Positions 13,701-25,652 of a stretch of DNA of 64,000 nucleotides are shown one piece after another. A program made the position numbers and the translations under genes. Positions within the stretch are counted from its first letter, which is position 1, and the number at the start of each line of letters is the position of its first letter. The notes beneath the pieces were generated by a model. It did not search any database. It was not told the origin of the DNA and saw nothing but the letters and a program-made list of their open reading frames with translations. This stretch comes from Cryptomeria japonica (lineage: Eukaryota; Streptophyta; Pinopsida; Cupressales; Cupressaceae), in contig NC_081414.1 of NCBI RefSeq assembly GCF_030272615.1, positions 780,866,119 to 780,930,118 on the forward strand. Reading direction: 5' to 3'.

Positions 13701-14130
13701 TAATCTTTCTATTCCAAAAAGCAAAAGAGATTAAATTATTTCTATTTTGAATAAATTTAAATCTTTCCTTTTTAAAATGCATAAACTGAATAAATTCGTT
13801 ATTTAAAATTAACCATTACTAATGCTTAATTGAACACATTAAATCAAAATAAATACTTAGGGTTAAATACTCTATTTACCACACACCAAGCATGCAAACT
13901 AGGTAAGCCAACCAATTACCCGACCCACAAACCCAAATGAAAAGAAAACTAACAGAACACAAGCGACACTCATTTGAGTATGACTAGGGTAAACTGAAGG
14001 TTTTACAACCACCTAACCCAAATTGTAAGGATGAAAGAGGTATACTCAACCCTGTGAATCTAGGTGAAGATGAACCTTACACCTAGGTGGTATTGTACCT
14101 ACAATCTCCTGCAACCAAGAGTCAGACAAG

Positions 14131-14182
<52 letters not shown>

Positions 14183-14395
14183 GGAGATGTTAGCTCAAGA
14201 TTAATAACAAGAATCAGGAGGAGAGTTTAAAATTACATAAGAATCAATGTGAAAGCACATTAAGAGATACACACAATAATCATAATATTTGAGTAAACAT
14301 TACCTCATCGTAATTCAACCATTCAAGATTGCCACATAAAAAGTCAACCAAGGTCAAACCGGTTTTACAAAGCTAACTAGGGTAGGGGTACTACA
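10716..14395 (-). repeat. Long LTR, right copy (5' end of the element)
   Basis: A complete 3,680-bp LTR from TGTAATGCCCC to GGGGTACTACA. It abuts the primer-binding site on its left and the CACTG duplication on its right. It is very AT-rich from about 12000 to 13800 and carries a TA microsatellite at about 14136-14180. Confidence 0.9.
14136..14180. repeat. TA dinucleotide microsatellite
   Basis: About 45 bp of alternating TA inside the distal part of the right long LTR. The left LTR lacks this part. Confidence 0.95.
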
Positions 14396-14400
14396 CACTG

Positions 14401-15133
14401 TGCCAGTTAGCCTAAACTACCTCTCAGAAACCATCGTTCATCATGCAGGGCAATGAGGAGAGAAATTTTTCTTGCTTCCTTGTTATCCTACAACTTGACC
14501 ATACGACTATTGTATACCATGCATGGTAATAGGAATCATCTTCTCTTCATCCTTTGTCCTTATCTTGCACTACACCCACGTTTGCTAGACAACCCTCATG
14601 GGATAAAGGAATAGTGTCACACACTCTATCTATTGTAATCATGCAGGCTTCCGCTATGATTTCTCAACACCACATGAGGTAAAGGGAGGGAGACCTAATC
14701 TCCCTCATCTCACTATCTTGTACGCTCTCTTAATGAGCTCTTAGTATCACGTTGGGTAATAAGGAGATACAATATCTCACTAGCCCATGCTACTCTTCTA
14801 TGTGCTTCTCAAAGACCATGGGAAAACAAAGAATTCAAAGTCTCTTTCCTTCTAGTTATCCTACAACCCTTTTAGCAATGACTTTGTCATGCTATAGGAT
14901 AAAAATTTGTACTATCTTTTCCTGTTATCCCATAGCACTTTGCACACTTCCCTTATATATAGGTAAAGCATAACTTGAGGGTTATCAACCACTTTTCAAT
15001 AAAACAAATGTTATTTGGTCACCTTAGGGGGTTGGTCAATAACACAAGGGTTATCAATCCTAAACTACTAATTTAGAAACTAAAAGCCATCTATTCAAGA
15101 TTTCAACCAATAAGCTTGAGACACCCATTCTCA
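14401..15133 (-). repeat. Copia 3' LTR, inner half
   Basis: This resumes the split LTR immediately after the CACTG duplication and aligns with about 19969-20700, from CCAGTTAGCC.AAACTACCTCT to the shared terminal CC(A/T)...ATTCTCA. It ends at 15133 directly before the complement of a polypurine tract. Confidence 0.88.
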
Positions 15134-15194
15134 AACTTCTCCCACTTGACAAAGAACTTATTGGTATCTCCAGAATACTTAGAGACTCATGAAA

Positions 15195-15788
15195 AATATG
15201 GGCTACAAGGCCCATAGAGTTAACACACCATTTGAACTTAGTTGTGCTCATAGATTTTGTCAATGCATCTGCGACATTCTTCAGAGTATCCACCTTTACC
15301 AGATTCACCTTTCCATCTTCCACCATGTCAGGAACAAAGTAATACTACACATGTACATGTTTCGTCTTGGCATGGAAAGTGGGATTTTTTTCCAAAGAAA
15401 TTGCACTCTGACTGTCACAACAAATGTGATATATTTTGTATTAAATGCAATATCACAACACAAACGCTTAAGCCAAACAACTTCTTGACCTGCTTGAGTT
15501 GCAACATGTACTCTGCCTCTATAGTTGATAAAGCGACTATGGCTTGTCGCTTGTTCATCCAACTAATTGCACCACCATTCAACATTAATACATATCCACT
15601 GGTGGATCTTCTTCTCTCAATGCCCTTGCCCAATTAGAATCCACATAATATCCCTGAATGCTAATAGCCCTCAGCAATCCAACCAAATTTCCATGATAAC
15701 ATAAAGCATACTGAGTAGTACATCTTAGATATCTAAAACTCTCTTCACAACATCCCAATGTGTTCTTCCTATTTTTTCCATAAACCAT
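15195..15788 (-). pseudogene. Copia RNase H domain, frameshifted
   Basis: RNase H would remove the RNA template strand during reverse transcription. Three overlapping minus-strand frames together show the family landmarks: GYYVDSNWA (15640-15670), RRRSTSGYVLMLNGGAISW and ALSTIEAEYM (15633-15530), and the C-terminal VADALTKSMSTTKFKW...NSMGL (15290-15200). The landmarks fall in different phases, so at least two frameshifts separate them. Confidence 0.85.
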
Positions 15789-15799
15789 CTTGATACTCC

Positions 15800-16805
15800 C
15801 ACTGATTTGGCAATGTATAGCCTTATACAGACTATTATATAGATTAAACTGCCAACTACACTTGCATAGCGCACCTTGGCCATGTCCTCCATCTCAGATG
15901 AATATTTTGGACAATATCCAATAGAAAGTTTTGTTCCCTACAATATTGGAACAACTAACTACTTGGAATCTATCATGTTAAATCTCTCAAGGAAAGTACC
16001 GATGTACTTGCTCTGATTAAGCCAAATATTTCTATTCTCCCTATCCCTACTGATTTTCATCCCTAGAATATACTTAGCTGCACCGATATTTCAAAACATG
16101 TAGATAACTAAGGTTGTAAATCAAAAATCATTCCCTTATCATTCCCAATGAATAACATGTTATCCACATACAAAGAAATGATAGGCAATCAACCATTCTC
16201 AGTTGTATAGTACACACAATGATAATTTTTTGACCTTATGAATTCCAGAGACAACACAAAAGTGTCAAACTTCTGGTACCACATTCTAGGTGATTGTTTT
16301 AAACCATAAAGAGAATTTTTCAAATTGCAAACCAAGGATTCTTTACCTTTTGCAACAAAGTGCTCAAGCTGGGACATATAAATATCTTTCTCCAAGTCAC
16401 CATGAAGGAATGTTTTTTTCACATCAATTTGCTCGATTTCAAAATCATACGTTTATACAAGATACAAGAAAATATGATAGATGTCGACTTCTCTACAAGA
16501 GAAAAGATTTCTCCATAACCAATTCCATCAACTTGGGAATAACCCTTTGTAATCAATCTACATTTATACTTCTCCACACTACCATCCAGACTATTTTTCT
16601 TATTAAATACTCATTTGCAGCCAACTATCTTTCTACCTTCGGGCAAGGGCACTAGATCCCAAGTTTTGTTATTCTTCAGCGAAGCCATTTCTTCCTTTAG
16701 AGCCTCCAACAAAGAATCTGAATTAGACATTTGTATTTCCTCTTTCATGGTGCTAGGTTCATCAGTGTTAGTAATCAAAGCATAAGAATATTTAGAATCT
16801 AACAT
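15800..16805 (-). pseudogene. Copia reverse transcriptase, decayed
   Basis: The N-terminal block LKEEMASLKNNKTWDLV (16700 region) and the block FLHGDLEKDIYMSQLEHF...CNLKNSLYGLKQSPRMWY (16415-16260) are classical Ty1/copia reverse transcriptase motifs. The catalytic box at about 16185-16140 reads LYVDNMLF instead of YVDD, so the second catalytic aspartate is asparagine. A frameshift separates the two blocks. Confidence 0.88.
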
Positions 16806-17099
16806 TGAGAAACAATATTTATCAAGTTGTCTTCTCTCTCATGTGGACCTCCTCAATTGCTGAGGTGGAAGTTATTTTTCTTCTTCTTGATTAGAATTGT
16901 CAAATTTTCTTAAGATCTCCTCAATTTCAAGTACACTTGGAGTTATAAGTTCCTCCTTTTCTAGAGTAGAGGAATTTCATTTTCTGCTTCCCCTTTCTCT
17001 GTCTTTTCAGATTGCAGATCAACTGAGGTAGTCTTCAGCTCACAGAATATTATACTCCTAATGTATAAGACCTTCTCAATTATACAATTCCAAAGCTTA

Positions 17100-17900
17100 T
17101 ATCCTTTCACACCCAAGCCATATCCAATGAAGATACACTTAAAGCTTTGTTATCCAACTTTGATCTATTTATATCAGGCATATACGTGTATGCCTTATAG
17201 CCAAAGACACAAACATGTCACATAGAGGGCTTCTTTCCAAACCACACTTCCATAGACATCTTGTCACCCAATGTTGAAGTGGGAGATATATTTGGTAAAT
17301 AACATGTTGTGGACATAGCCTTGACCCAAAACTTCTGCTCCAAACCAACACTACTTAACATGCTTCACTCCTTTCCCATTAACATTCTATTCAACCTTTC
17401 AACAACTCCATTTTGTTGTGGACTATAAGGTGTAGTCTTATGCTTTTGAATCCCATGGTCTTTGCAAAATTGATCAAATTTTGTGAAACAAAACTCACCT
17501 CCATTATCAATCCTTAGACACTTAATTGTTCTACCAGTCTGATTTTCAACCAAGGTTTGGAAATCCTTAATCCAATTGAACACTTATGATTTATTTTCCA
17601 AAAAATACAAAAATTCCCTTCTCGAATGATGGTCTATAAAAGAAACATAATACTTAAAATTCAATAACTAAGGAACATTAACTGGACTAAATACACTAGA
17701 GTTAATATAATCCAATAAAGTAGAAAATTTATGAGGAATCGAATTAAATGAAGCATGGTGTTGTTTTCCATAGATACAGTGTTCAAAAAATTCATATTCA
17801 AAGTTACAATCATCAAGCCCCTCAACCAGGTTTTTATTTTTCAAATATTTTAAGCCCTTTTCTCCTATGTGACTGAGTCTATGACTCCAAAGCGTCATTT
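17100..17900 (-). pseudogene. Copia GAG-pre-integrase and integrase, decayed
   Basis: The segment 17898-17668 reads LWSHRLSHIGEKGLKYL and CIYGKQHHASF, the zinc-binding pre-integrase domain (HHCC type). The core segment 17583-17365 keeps CLRIDNGGEF and TPYSPQQNGVVERLNR, which carry the second catalytic aspartate and the glutamate. The C-terminal part (17351-17169) is in another phase. Integrase would join the element copy to the host chromosome. Confidence 0.87.
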
Positions 17901-18059
17901 TATCAGGAAGAAGTTTAGCCTCTTTTTAGCTCGCAATGTTCTTCTGCCAAGCAACCTTGTCTAACTTTCTAGAAGCAATATTACATTGAAGAGATTGTGC
18001 ATCTAGCTTGAATAGAGTACCAATCTATGCACCCTTAGCTAGTAGTATGGAGCCTCTAG

Positions 18060-19175
18060 TCATCTTACAATGACCACCTAAGAATAAAACTTGTACACCA
18101 ACATCATTCAACTTACTTACAGAAAGAAAGTTTTCAGTTAGACCTAGTATGTGCATTACGCCATCAATTCCCTTAGTTCTTCCATCAAGAAACTGAATTC
18201 TGACTCTTCCTCAAACATCAATTTATAGAGTTGAATCACTAGCTAGGAAACCCTTTCTACCATCATATTCCTCATTCTTCAAGAACCATTCTCTATGAGA
18301 TGTCATGTATAAAGATGCACTATAATCTATCAACTAGACATTGTCAGTTGTCTGAGTTGACAAGGAAACAATGAAGGCATCTGCATTGCTGTGATAAGAT
18401 TTGGTATCAAAAGACTTCTTCTTTTTCTTCTTTTTCTCCTCTTTGTAATCCTTCTGGATATGGCTAGTATGCCCACAATTCCAACATTTTACCTTGGAAT
18501 TATTCTAAGGAGACTTTGATCTCTCCTTCGATTCGGATTTGGATTGCTAGTCCTTTTGTTTTCCTTTTTCATTTGATCTGCCTCAGACAGAAAGAGCCTC
18601 CTTGGCCATTTTAGAAAACTTCCTTCATGCCTCTTCTGAAAGAAACCAAGCAACCACATACTCTATTTTGAAAGTAGTATTTTTACTCCAAATATCCATC
18701 ACTAGATGGTCCCATGTATCAGGAAAGGAACACAATAGAAGCATAAAATGATCCTCATCATTAATATTTAGTCTCATAGAAATTAATTATGCAACAATCA
18801 TATTGAATGCATTTAGGTGGTCTACCACAAATGTCTCTTTGCTCGTTTTCAAAGAGTATAACTTCTTCCTTAGGAACAACTTATTTACTAGAGATTTTCC
18901 TTTATAAATATCACCAATTTTCTTTCACAAATAAGTTGTTGTCTTCTCTTCATGAACGTTCAAGAGAACTAAATCTGCTAGGCATAATCTAATCAACCCT
19001 CTGGCCTTCATATCTATAAGGTCCCAATCCTCTTGTTTTACGCCTGATGGTTTTATTCTAGAAAGTGCAACCCAAAGGTCTATATCCACCAACACATCTT
19101 CCATCTCAAGTTTCCATAACGCATAATGCCACCATTGAATTTCTTAATATCCACTCTTCCTGATGTGCTTGCCAT
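18060..19175 (-). pseudogene. Copia gag, zinc knuckle and protease, decayed
   Basis: A start codon at 19175 opens MASTSGRVDIKKFNGGIMRY, a usual copia gag beginning; it shifts frame within about 30 codons. Near 18490 the knuckle reads CWNCGHTSHIQKDY, with the last cysteine replaced by tyrosine, followed by a lysine run. Near 18345 the protease site reads LIDYSASLYMTSHREWF where LIDSGASxHMT is usual, so the catalytic D-S-G is D-Y-S. A stop codon lies just before it. Confidence 0.78.
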
Positions 19176-19272
19176 CTCAGTCCGTAATTTCATAGAATCC
19201 ACTGCAAAACTTCCATTGCAGTATTAACAGAAAACAAAACATCCTACCCACAAGGATAACACAACTGGCCAG

Positions 19273-19284
19273 GCTCTGATACCA
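19273..19284 (-). other. Primer-binding site (initiator tRNA-Met type)
   Basis: Minus strand TGGTATCAGAGC, two bases inside the right LTR. This is where a host tRNA would prime minus-strand DNA synthesis. Confidence 0.9.
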
Positions 19285-19286
19285 CT

Positions 19287-20700
19287 TGTTAGGAAAGCAA
19301 ATAGCAGAAAATGCCTTCCAAATGTTAATTTTTTAGAGGAGAGAAGCCGTAATGTGTTTCAATTTAAATTACACCAATTAAGATACTCAACACAGAATAA
19401 AACAGAGTAACATTAAAAACACAATCATAGAAATGTACACCAAATTTCATGTGGGAAAATCCTTACGGGTGAAAAACCCACACATCAAAGAAAGCACCCC
19501 TTGTATTATAGTAATAAATAATTTACATACAAGTTATAGATATGTGCTCTGATCCAGTCTCAATTCAGGCAACATTCCAGAAGATTAACTTCACAATTGG
19601 TTTCATGATTCCTTTGTTAGAGAAGCACCAATCAATTTCCTCGACTTCTTTTCACAATGACAAGAACAATTTTGTTATTCCACAAGTTTGCAACCTTTTG
19701 TAACCCAACATCAACATCTCTAACTATCTTTTAGACATTAAAACATCTATGTGCATAAATGGTTCATTTCAGTTACTAACTATCAAACTTCCTTAGATTA
19801 TCAATAACACATCATGCTATTTGTTATTGATTCAATTTCCACTGAGTCATTCCATTTTTACTCAAATCATCCACAAATATCTCACCAAATCAATATTCAC
19901 ATTCGATCGTGCTCCCCACCTCAATCACTTTTGGCTCAATTTATCGGTGAAGCCACTTTGACACTCTGCTAGTTATCCCACACTACCTCTTGGGAACCAT
20001 TGTTCATCATGTGGGGTAATGAGGAGAGAAATTTTCCTTGCTTCCTTTTTTATCCCGTAGCATGACCATACAACCATTGTATACCACATAGGGTAACAGG
20101 AATAATCTTCTCTTCTTCATTTGTCCTTATCTCACACCATACCCATGTTCGCTAGACAACCCTCGCAGGGTAACAAAAAAGTATCACATTGTCTATCTAC
20201 CATTATCTCGTAGGCTTCCTCTATGAGTTCTCAACACCACATGGGGTAAAGGGAGGGAGACCCAGTCTTCTTCATCTCGCTATCTTGCATGCTCTCCTAA
20301 TAAGCTCTGAGTATCACATAGGATAATAAGGAGATACAATATCTCACTAGCCCGTGCTACTCTTATGTGTGTTTCTCAAAGGCCATTGGGTAACAAAGAA
20401 GTCAAAGTCTCCTTCCTTCTAGTTATCTTGCAACCCTTTTCGTGATGACTTTGTCAAGCTGCAGGATAAAAAACTACATTCTCTTTACTCATTATCTGAC
20501 AACACTTTGCACACTGCCCATATAGATACGTAAAGCATAAATCAAGGGTTATAAACCACCTATTAATAACAAGAAGGTTATTCAGTTACCTTAGGGGGTT
20601 GGTCAATAACACAAAGGTTATCAACCCTGAATTGCTAATTCAGAAATCAAAAGCCATATATTCAAGATTCCAACTAGTAAGTTTGAGACATCCATTCTCA
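19287..20700 (-). repeat. Copia 5' LTR, complete
   Basis: TGTTAGGAAAG...CCATTCTCA, 1,414 bp; the uninterrupted partner of 4732-5382 plus 14401-15133. It would carry the element's promoter and polyadenylation signals. Confidence 0.9.
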
Positions 20701-21774
20701 ATAGCCTCAAGGGCTTCTTGGGAGGCATGCCCTCTAAAAGGAAATAATAATTAATCTTTCAGAAAATATCCAATGGAAGGCAAGGGGAGAGGATACTTAC
20801 ATTATCACCTTAGGGTTCTAATCTAAGCATGAAGCATGCCAAAAGTACAAGATACTTCAAGCAAAGTTAATTTCCCCTAATGAAAATCATGTGAACCTAA
20901 TTAAACTATTAAAGGGACAAACACACATCTAAACTACCCCAGCAATAAAATGATTTTGTAGTTTCAATGATTACCCAAACCTGCAAGCAAAATTGTTAGG
21001 TTAATTTTAGAAATCTGAAAATAAAATGTGAAAAAGGGGCCTTCAACAAAATGATAGAGATAGTTGCACCACTTCGTTAGGCCACAAGGGTTAGGACAAA
21101 AGAAAATCAAATCCGAAATTAAACCCTAATTGAAAGACAAAAAGAAAATAGAAAAAATACAAATGTTGTTATACATGACATAGACATAGAAACACCCAAA
21201 CTAAAACTTGTTAAAACCTGCAATGTGTAAAATCACATAGAACATATACATGGAAAAAAGGATCACATAGGTGACATAAAATATCACATACATGGAAATA
21301 AATAGAAAATACATGACATAAAATAACAGATATGTGATTTTACAAAACATAGATGTGAAAATATGGATCAAAAATGTGGTAAAAAGTAGTTAGAATCTAT
21401 TAGATTTGAAATCATAGATGTGACAACAAAATACAAATATGCAATAAAAAGATACTTATACACGTAAAAAAAATGCACATGCACCGGCACCAAACTGATC
21501 GCCACTTTGTATCAAGCAATTTGAGATGACCGTCTCTCAAAATATCTCTCTCTAGGAGATTGGTGCATACCAAAGGCTAATATACTGATTATTCATTCCT
21601 CTAGGACAACAAAATCCCAATGCAAATGTGCCATTCTTGGAAATTAGGGTCTAATTTCCAGTGAGTGAAGCCCCTGATCGAAGCATATCACCACCATCCA
21701 AAGTTATACCACTTTAATTATGCACTACAATACTAATAATTATGGATAAGAGGAATAAACACTTCAACGCCATT
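20701..21774. other. Unannotated stretch
   Basis: No coding similarity or paired repeat is visible. From about 21180 to 21480 it repeats words such as ACATAGA(T/C)GTGA and ACATGACATAAA, which looks like a decayed low-complexity array. Confidence 0.5.
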
Positions 21775-21779
21775 GAGGT

Positions 21780-22270
21780 TGATCCAAATTATTGATTCGG
21801 ATGAAAACACCTGAGTGAGAACCCGCGGTATTGTAAATTTTGTTCACAAGAACAAGAAATCATAGAATTGAAGCAAGCCAAAAAGTAATCTATTCCATTC
21901 AAAAATCCAACATATAGAAGTTCATGAGATTCCAAGGGTCACAAAAACCCCTTGATAATCGAAGTCCAACAGTCACATTTGTTTATTACATAATTAAATC
22001 TAAAAACTATGAAAATTTCAAAAAAACTATATGAAATGTTATCCTAACTTTAACTAGGCATAACATTCTGCTTGGGACTCGAAATTACGAGTCGTTTAAC
22101 TCATTGGAAAGGTCTCCAAGAGTTGTGGGTGAAATATTGAAAGGACCTTTCGCCACTTTCAAGGGATAAAAATTCCCTGAAGGCCTTCAAAAATGCCATT
22201 TACTAATGTCTAGAAAAACTAAAAAAATATGAAAATATTTTTTCAACTATTTCAGATTTTCTTCTGATCA
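21780..22270 (-). repeat. Ty3/gypsy 3' LTR
   Basis: Aligned over its length with 26794-27285. The same LTR family occurs alone at 52393-52880 on the other strand. Confidence 0.95.
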
Positions 22271-22289
22271 TTACTTCCCCCTTGGAAAG

Positions 22290-22692
22290 AAATGGGCCCC
22301 ATTGCATCAACACTCTGAATGAGATGAGGAAAACATTCTTGAAGCTACTCTCTGGTAAACCAATTTTCTTATTGAGCAATCTGCCCTGCTCGAACCACTT
22401 TGTACAAGTAAATCTTCTGTTGTTTGAGTGTTTTCAACATGGTGTCCACAATCTAATTGTATTCAAATGGGGTAGCTACATTTGGATTCAATTTTGTAGT
22501 GGAGATTATTTCTGCCACATCTGCAACATCTAATAGTGGATGAAAATATGGCTTCAAGAGTTTCACATTGAAGACTAGATGAAGACCCAGAAATGGAGGT
22601 AAATTAAGCTCAAAAGCCTTATCACCAACTTGCTTGATGATGGTGTATGACCCATAACGCAGAGGATGCAGCTTCTTATTCGCAACCTGCAA
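22290..22692 (-). pseudogene. Ty3 integrase C-terminus with chromodomain-like tail
   Basis: The stretch HPLRYGSYTIIKQVGDKAF and LPPFLGLHLVFNVKLLKPY (22670-22560) is the usual C-terminal integrase fold of plant Ty3 elements. Beyond a stop near 22455 the minus strand reads IVDTMLKTLKQQKIYLYKVV and, after another stop, ENWFTRE and ECFPHL, resembling a divergent chromodomain that would tether integration to chromatin. Stops break it three times. Confidence 0.7.
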
Positions 22693-22841
22693 TCGTTCCT
22701 TCTAGATATGCAAACACACCTTGTCCTCAACTTGAAAATTATGAGGAGTATGATGCTCATCATGTCTCTCCTTATAATTTTATTATTGTGTTCCAAAATT
22801 TCATGAACTTGTTTTTGTAGATGATGAATTCTATCAATGAA

Positions 22842-23760
22842 CTAGGATGCCTTATCTTCCTCCTTATCAACATGTGAAACCAAATCAGGTTGAATAAGTG
22901 GTATGGCAACATCCATGGATGCAAGTGGTTGATAACCAAGACAAACCTCAAATGGGGTGTGGCCAGTTGAACTATGAATTGCCTTGTTGTAGCTATGCTG
23001 AACATATGGAAGACTTTCATCCCATATGCGAGGATGTTTTGAGTGGTACATTCGTAGGATGTGTATGATCATCCAATTCACTACCTCTATTTGGCCATCT
23101 GTTTGAGGGTGGAAACAGTAGACTTTGTTGATTTTGTGTCCATCTTTTCCCATAGTGTAGACCAGAACTTACTAAGAAACCAATTGTCCCTATCCAAGAT
23201 AATGGTATTCGGCAGACCAAAAGGAACCCAAATGTACTCAAAGAATAGCTTTGGAGTATCCTCTACAAAAAAATTTTTTTGCATGCCACTATTACTGCCA
23301 TTTTCAAGAACCTATCTACCACAACATACACACAATCATGACCTCTTTTGGTGATAGGAAGACCAGACATAAAGTCCATAGAAACTAAGTGCCAAGGTTT
23401 TTCAAGAATAGGAAGTGGTGAGTATAGCCCAAGTTTACGATTGCTAGGCTTAGCAATAATACATGCGGTACAAGCTTGAATATATGAAATAACATCATTT
23501 CACAATTTTGGCCAATAGAAATACTTCTAAAGTATAGTAGTAGTCTTACCTATACCAAAGTGACCAGCAACCTTACTATAGTGAGCTTGCCATATCAATT
23601 TTTTGCATTCTACATTGGGCACATTGATTTGGCCAAGGTGACAAAGCATTCCATCCTGCAAATAGAAGTCATTCACTTGATGTCCCTTTACTAATTGATT
23701 ATAAACATCTACAAATTCAACATCATTCTCATACAAGCAAGCCCAAGCTTCCGTTTGATG
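22842..23760 (-). pseudogene. Ty3 integrase, frameshifted
   Basis: The zinc domain reads HYSKVAGHFGIGKTTTIL (23580-23530), followed by a CxxC in IQACTACII near 23480. The core has the first aspartate in LVSMDFMSGLP (about 23375), the second in NTIILDRDNWFLSKFW (23200 region) and the glutamate in HPQTDGQIEVVN (about 23100). All three catalytic residues remain, though spread over several frames. Confidence 0.85.
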
Positions 23761-23829
23761 TCCACATGAGTTCAAAACCATACTTATGGCTACAATTGGA
23801 GTCCTGCTCAAATAGTCCACTACCTTGTT

Positions 23830-24270
23830 AGTAATTCCTTTCTTGTGGTGAATATTGAGGTGAAATTGTTGAAGATATGCTGCCATCCTTGATATCGATC
23901 ATTCTACAACTTCCCTTGTGTTTGAAAAAATTGAAGGGGTTTGTGATTTGTGTGGATGACAGTCTCCTTAGCCAAAATGTAATGTTTCCACTACTTACAG
24001 GCTTGAAAAATAGCATACAATTCCTTGTCATAAGTAGCATATCAACTCACTGTATCAAAAAAAGTCTGACTGTGATATGTAACTAGATGACCATGTTGCA
24101 TGAGGACCGCCCCTAGAGCATATTCTGATGCATTTGTTTGTATTTCAAATGACTATTGCAGGCCAGGAAGAGATAAAACTGGTGCAGAACATAACCTTCA
24201 TTTTAGCCCCTTGAATGCTTCTTGTTGAGCACTTGTCCATTTAAAATTTTCTTGTGTCCCCCCTTCAATG
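23830..24270 (-). pseudogene. Ty3 RNase H domain, decayed
   Basis: The minus strand reads FEIQTNASEYALGAVLMQ near 24150 and YATYDKELYAIFQACK near 24030, both characteristic of Ty3 RNase H. The first catalytic aspartate (usually in QTDAS) is asparagine. Stops interrupt the stretch. Confidence 0.82.
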
Positions 24271-24314
24271 ACTGATTTAGAGGCCAAGACAGATGGGAAA
24301 ATCTCAACACAAAT

Positions 24315-25439
24315 CTACAATAAAATTTTACCAACCTGAGGAAACTTCGTAACTATGAGATTTCTAGGAGACGACCAATCCTTAATCACTTTTATCTTCT
24401 CTGGATCAACATGGACACCTTCACTATCAATAAGATACCCTAAGTATCTGATACTCTGCATACCAAAGGAGCACTTTTCTTTGTTTGCATAAAGCCCATG
24501 ATCTTGTAAGGTTGAGAAATTTTTTTTCACATGTTGCAAATGTTCCTCCCAAATTTTGTTGAAGATGAGTATGTCATCAAGATATACCACCATGAAGGAA
24601 TCAATGAATGGTCTAAGTATATCATTCATCATTCTCATGAATGTGACTGGAGGATTTGTTAGACTGAAAGGCTTCACTAGCCATTCAAACAATCCCACTT
24701 TAGATTTGAAAGTTGTCTTCAACACATCAGCTAATTCAATTGGTACTTGATGTTCCCCTGATTTCAAATCAATTTTGGTGAGGAATCGGGCCCCTCTAAG
24801 CTGGTCCAATAGGTCATCTATCTGGGGAAGTGGATACCTATTTTTGACTAAAATTTTATTCAAGGCCCTATAGTCAATACAAAGTCTCCAGGTTCCATCC
24901 TTTTTCTTTGCTAGAACAATGGGGCTGCCACAGGGTGATGCACTTGGATGAATATGTCCCTTCTCAATCAATTCTTGTATTTGCCTCTTAATCTCATTAC
25001 TCTCTAATAATGACCTATGGTAGACTGGCTCATTAGGTAATGGAGTTCTTGGTATCAAATCAATAGTATGTCTCACTTGGAAGTGTGAAAGTACCCTAGT
25101 TGGTAACTTAAACATATTTTCATATTTCATCAAAATTTGATCCATTGATATTTTATGCAGTGTTGTGGTGTTTGTGATGGTATGGGAATTATAAACTGAT
25201 TTCCTTTCTTCTTCAGAACGAATCATCAATAAAAATAATTTTCCCATTTTGGCAACCAACCTCTTACATTGCTTGGCACTAATCAAAGAGGTAGTGTATG
25301 CAGGGCTTACCTCTGGTATTCGGTATTTTTGCTCACCTAATCTTATGGTCACACTATGAGGCCTGGACTCATAAACACCATGTCCCTGGTACATATATGG
25401 TTGTCCCAATAGAATATCATAAACATTTGAGGGAGCCAA
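24315..25439 (-). pseudogene. Ty3 reverse transcriptase, long open stretch (374 codons)
   Basis: The stretch opens at the C-terminal protease motif DILLGQPYM and runs through the full reverse transcriptase: HTIDLIPRTPLPNEPVY, SPIVLAKKKDGTWRLCIDYR, ALNKILVKNRYPLPQIDDLL, FLTKIDLKSG, and the catalytic box VVYLDDILIF. FRM-type and C-terminal YLGYLIDSEGVHVDPEKIK blocks follow. The YLDD pair is intact, unlike the YVDN and FVDN of the two copia copies in the window. The frame breaks near 24330. It copies element RNA into DNA in the particle; activity in this copy is unlikely because neighbouring domains are broken. Confidence 0.93.
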
Positions 25440-25652
25440 ATCACATATTACCTCATCTTTGAAAGGATTTATTGAGTATGAAAGGCGACACTATTGGTGC
25501 ACCTGGATATCTCTTCCTTGACTAACCCATCCCATTGAATAGGGTTGCGGGTGGGTTGTTGTTTTCATATTTAATCTATTCATAGTGTCTGCTGATATTA
25601 GGTTCTTTTGACTTCTGCTATCAATGATAAAGTGTAGGGCTTTTCTTCTAAC
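25440..25652 (-). pseudogene. Ty3 aspartic protease, decayed
   Basis: Minus-strand LHFIIDSRSQKNLIS near 25630 is the retropepsin active-site loop; D-S-R stands where D-S/T-G is needed. A stop near 25495 separates it from the flap and the reverse transcriptase stretch. Confidence 0.75.

Larger units (their letters stand above)
5383..14395 (-). mobile_element. Large-LTR non-coding retrotransposon derivative (LARD-like)
   Basis: The element begins TGTAATGCCCC and ends GGGGTACTACA, imperfect inverted ends, and is flanked by a perfect 5-bp duplication CACTG at 5378-5382 and 14396-14400. The right LTR starts at 10716 and runs to 14395 (3,680 bp); the left LTR starts at 5383 and aligns with it to about 8520. 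GCTCTAATACCA (10702-10713), the complement of a Met-tRNA-type primer-binding site with one change, lies directly left of the right LTR and sets the orientation as minus. The internal region (about 8520-10715) has no recognisable gag or pol and no reading frame above about 77 codons. Such an element depends on proteins from another. Confidence 0.9.
4732..20700 (-). mobile_element. Ty1/copia LTR retrotransposon, interrupted by a nested element
   Basis: The right (5') LTR is 19287-20700 (1,414 bp, TG...CA). Immediately left of it is GCTCTGATACCA (19273-19284), the complement of the initiator-tRNA-Met primer-binding site. The left (3') LTR consists of 4732-5382 plus 14401-15133; the two pieces align end to end with the right LTR. 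A pyrimidine tract (CTTCTCCC) just right of 15133 is the complement of a polypurine tract. Between the LTRs the minus strand encodes gag, protease, integrase, reverse transcriptase and RNase H in copia order. All frames are broken. I found no convincing target-site duplication at the outer ends. Confidence 0.9.

Noticed and set aside
20701-21774. Possible unannotated gene between two elements
   Set aside because: No open frame of note, no splice-and-codon pattern and no family motif on either strand.
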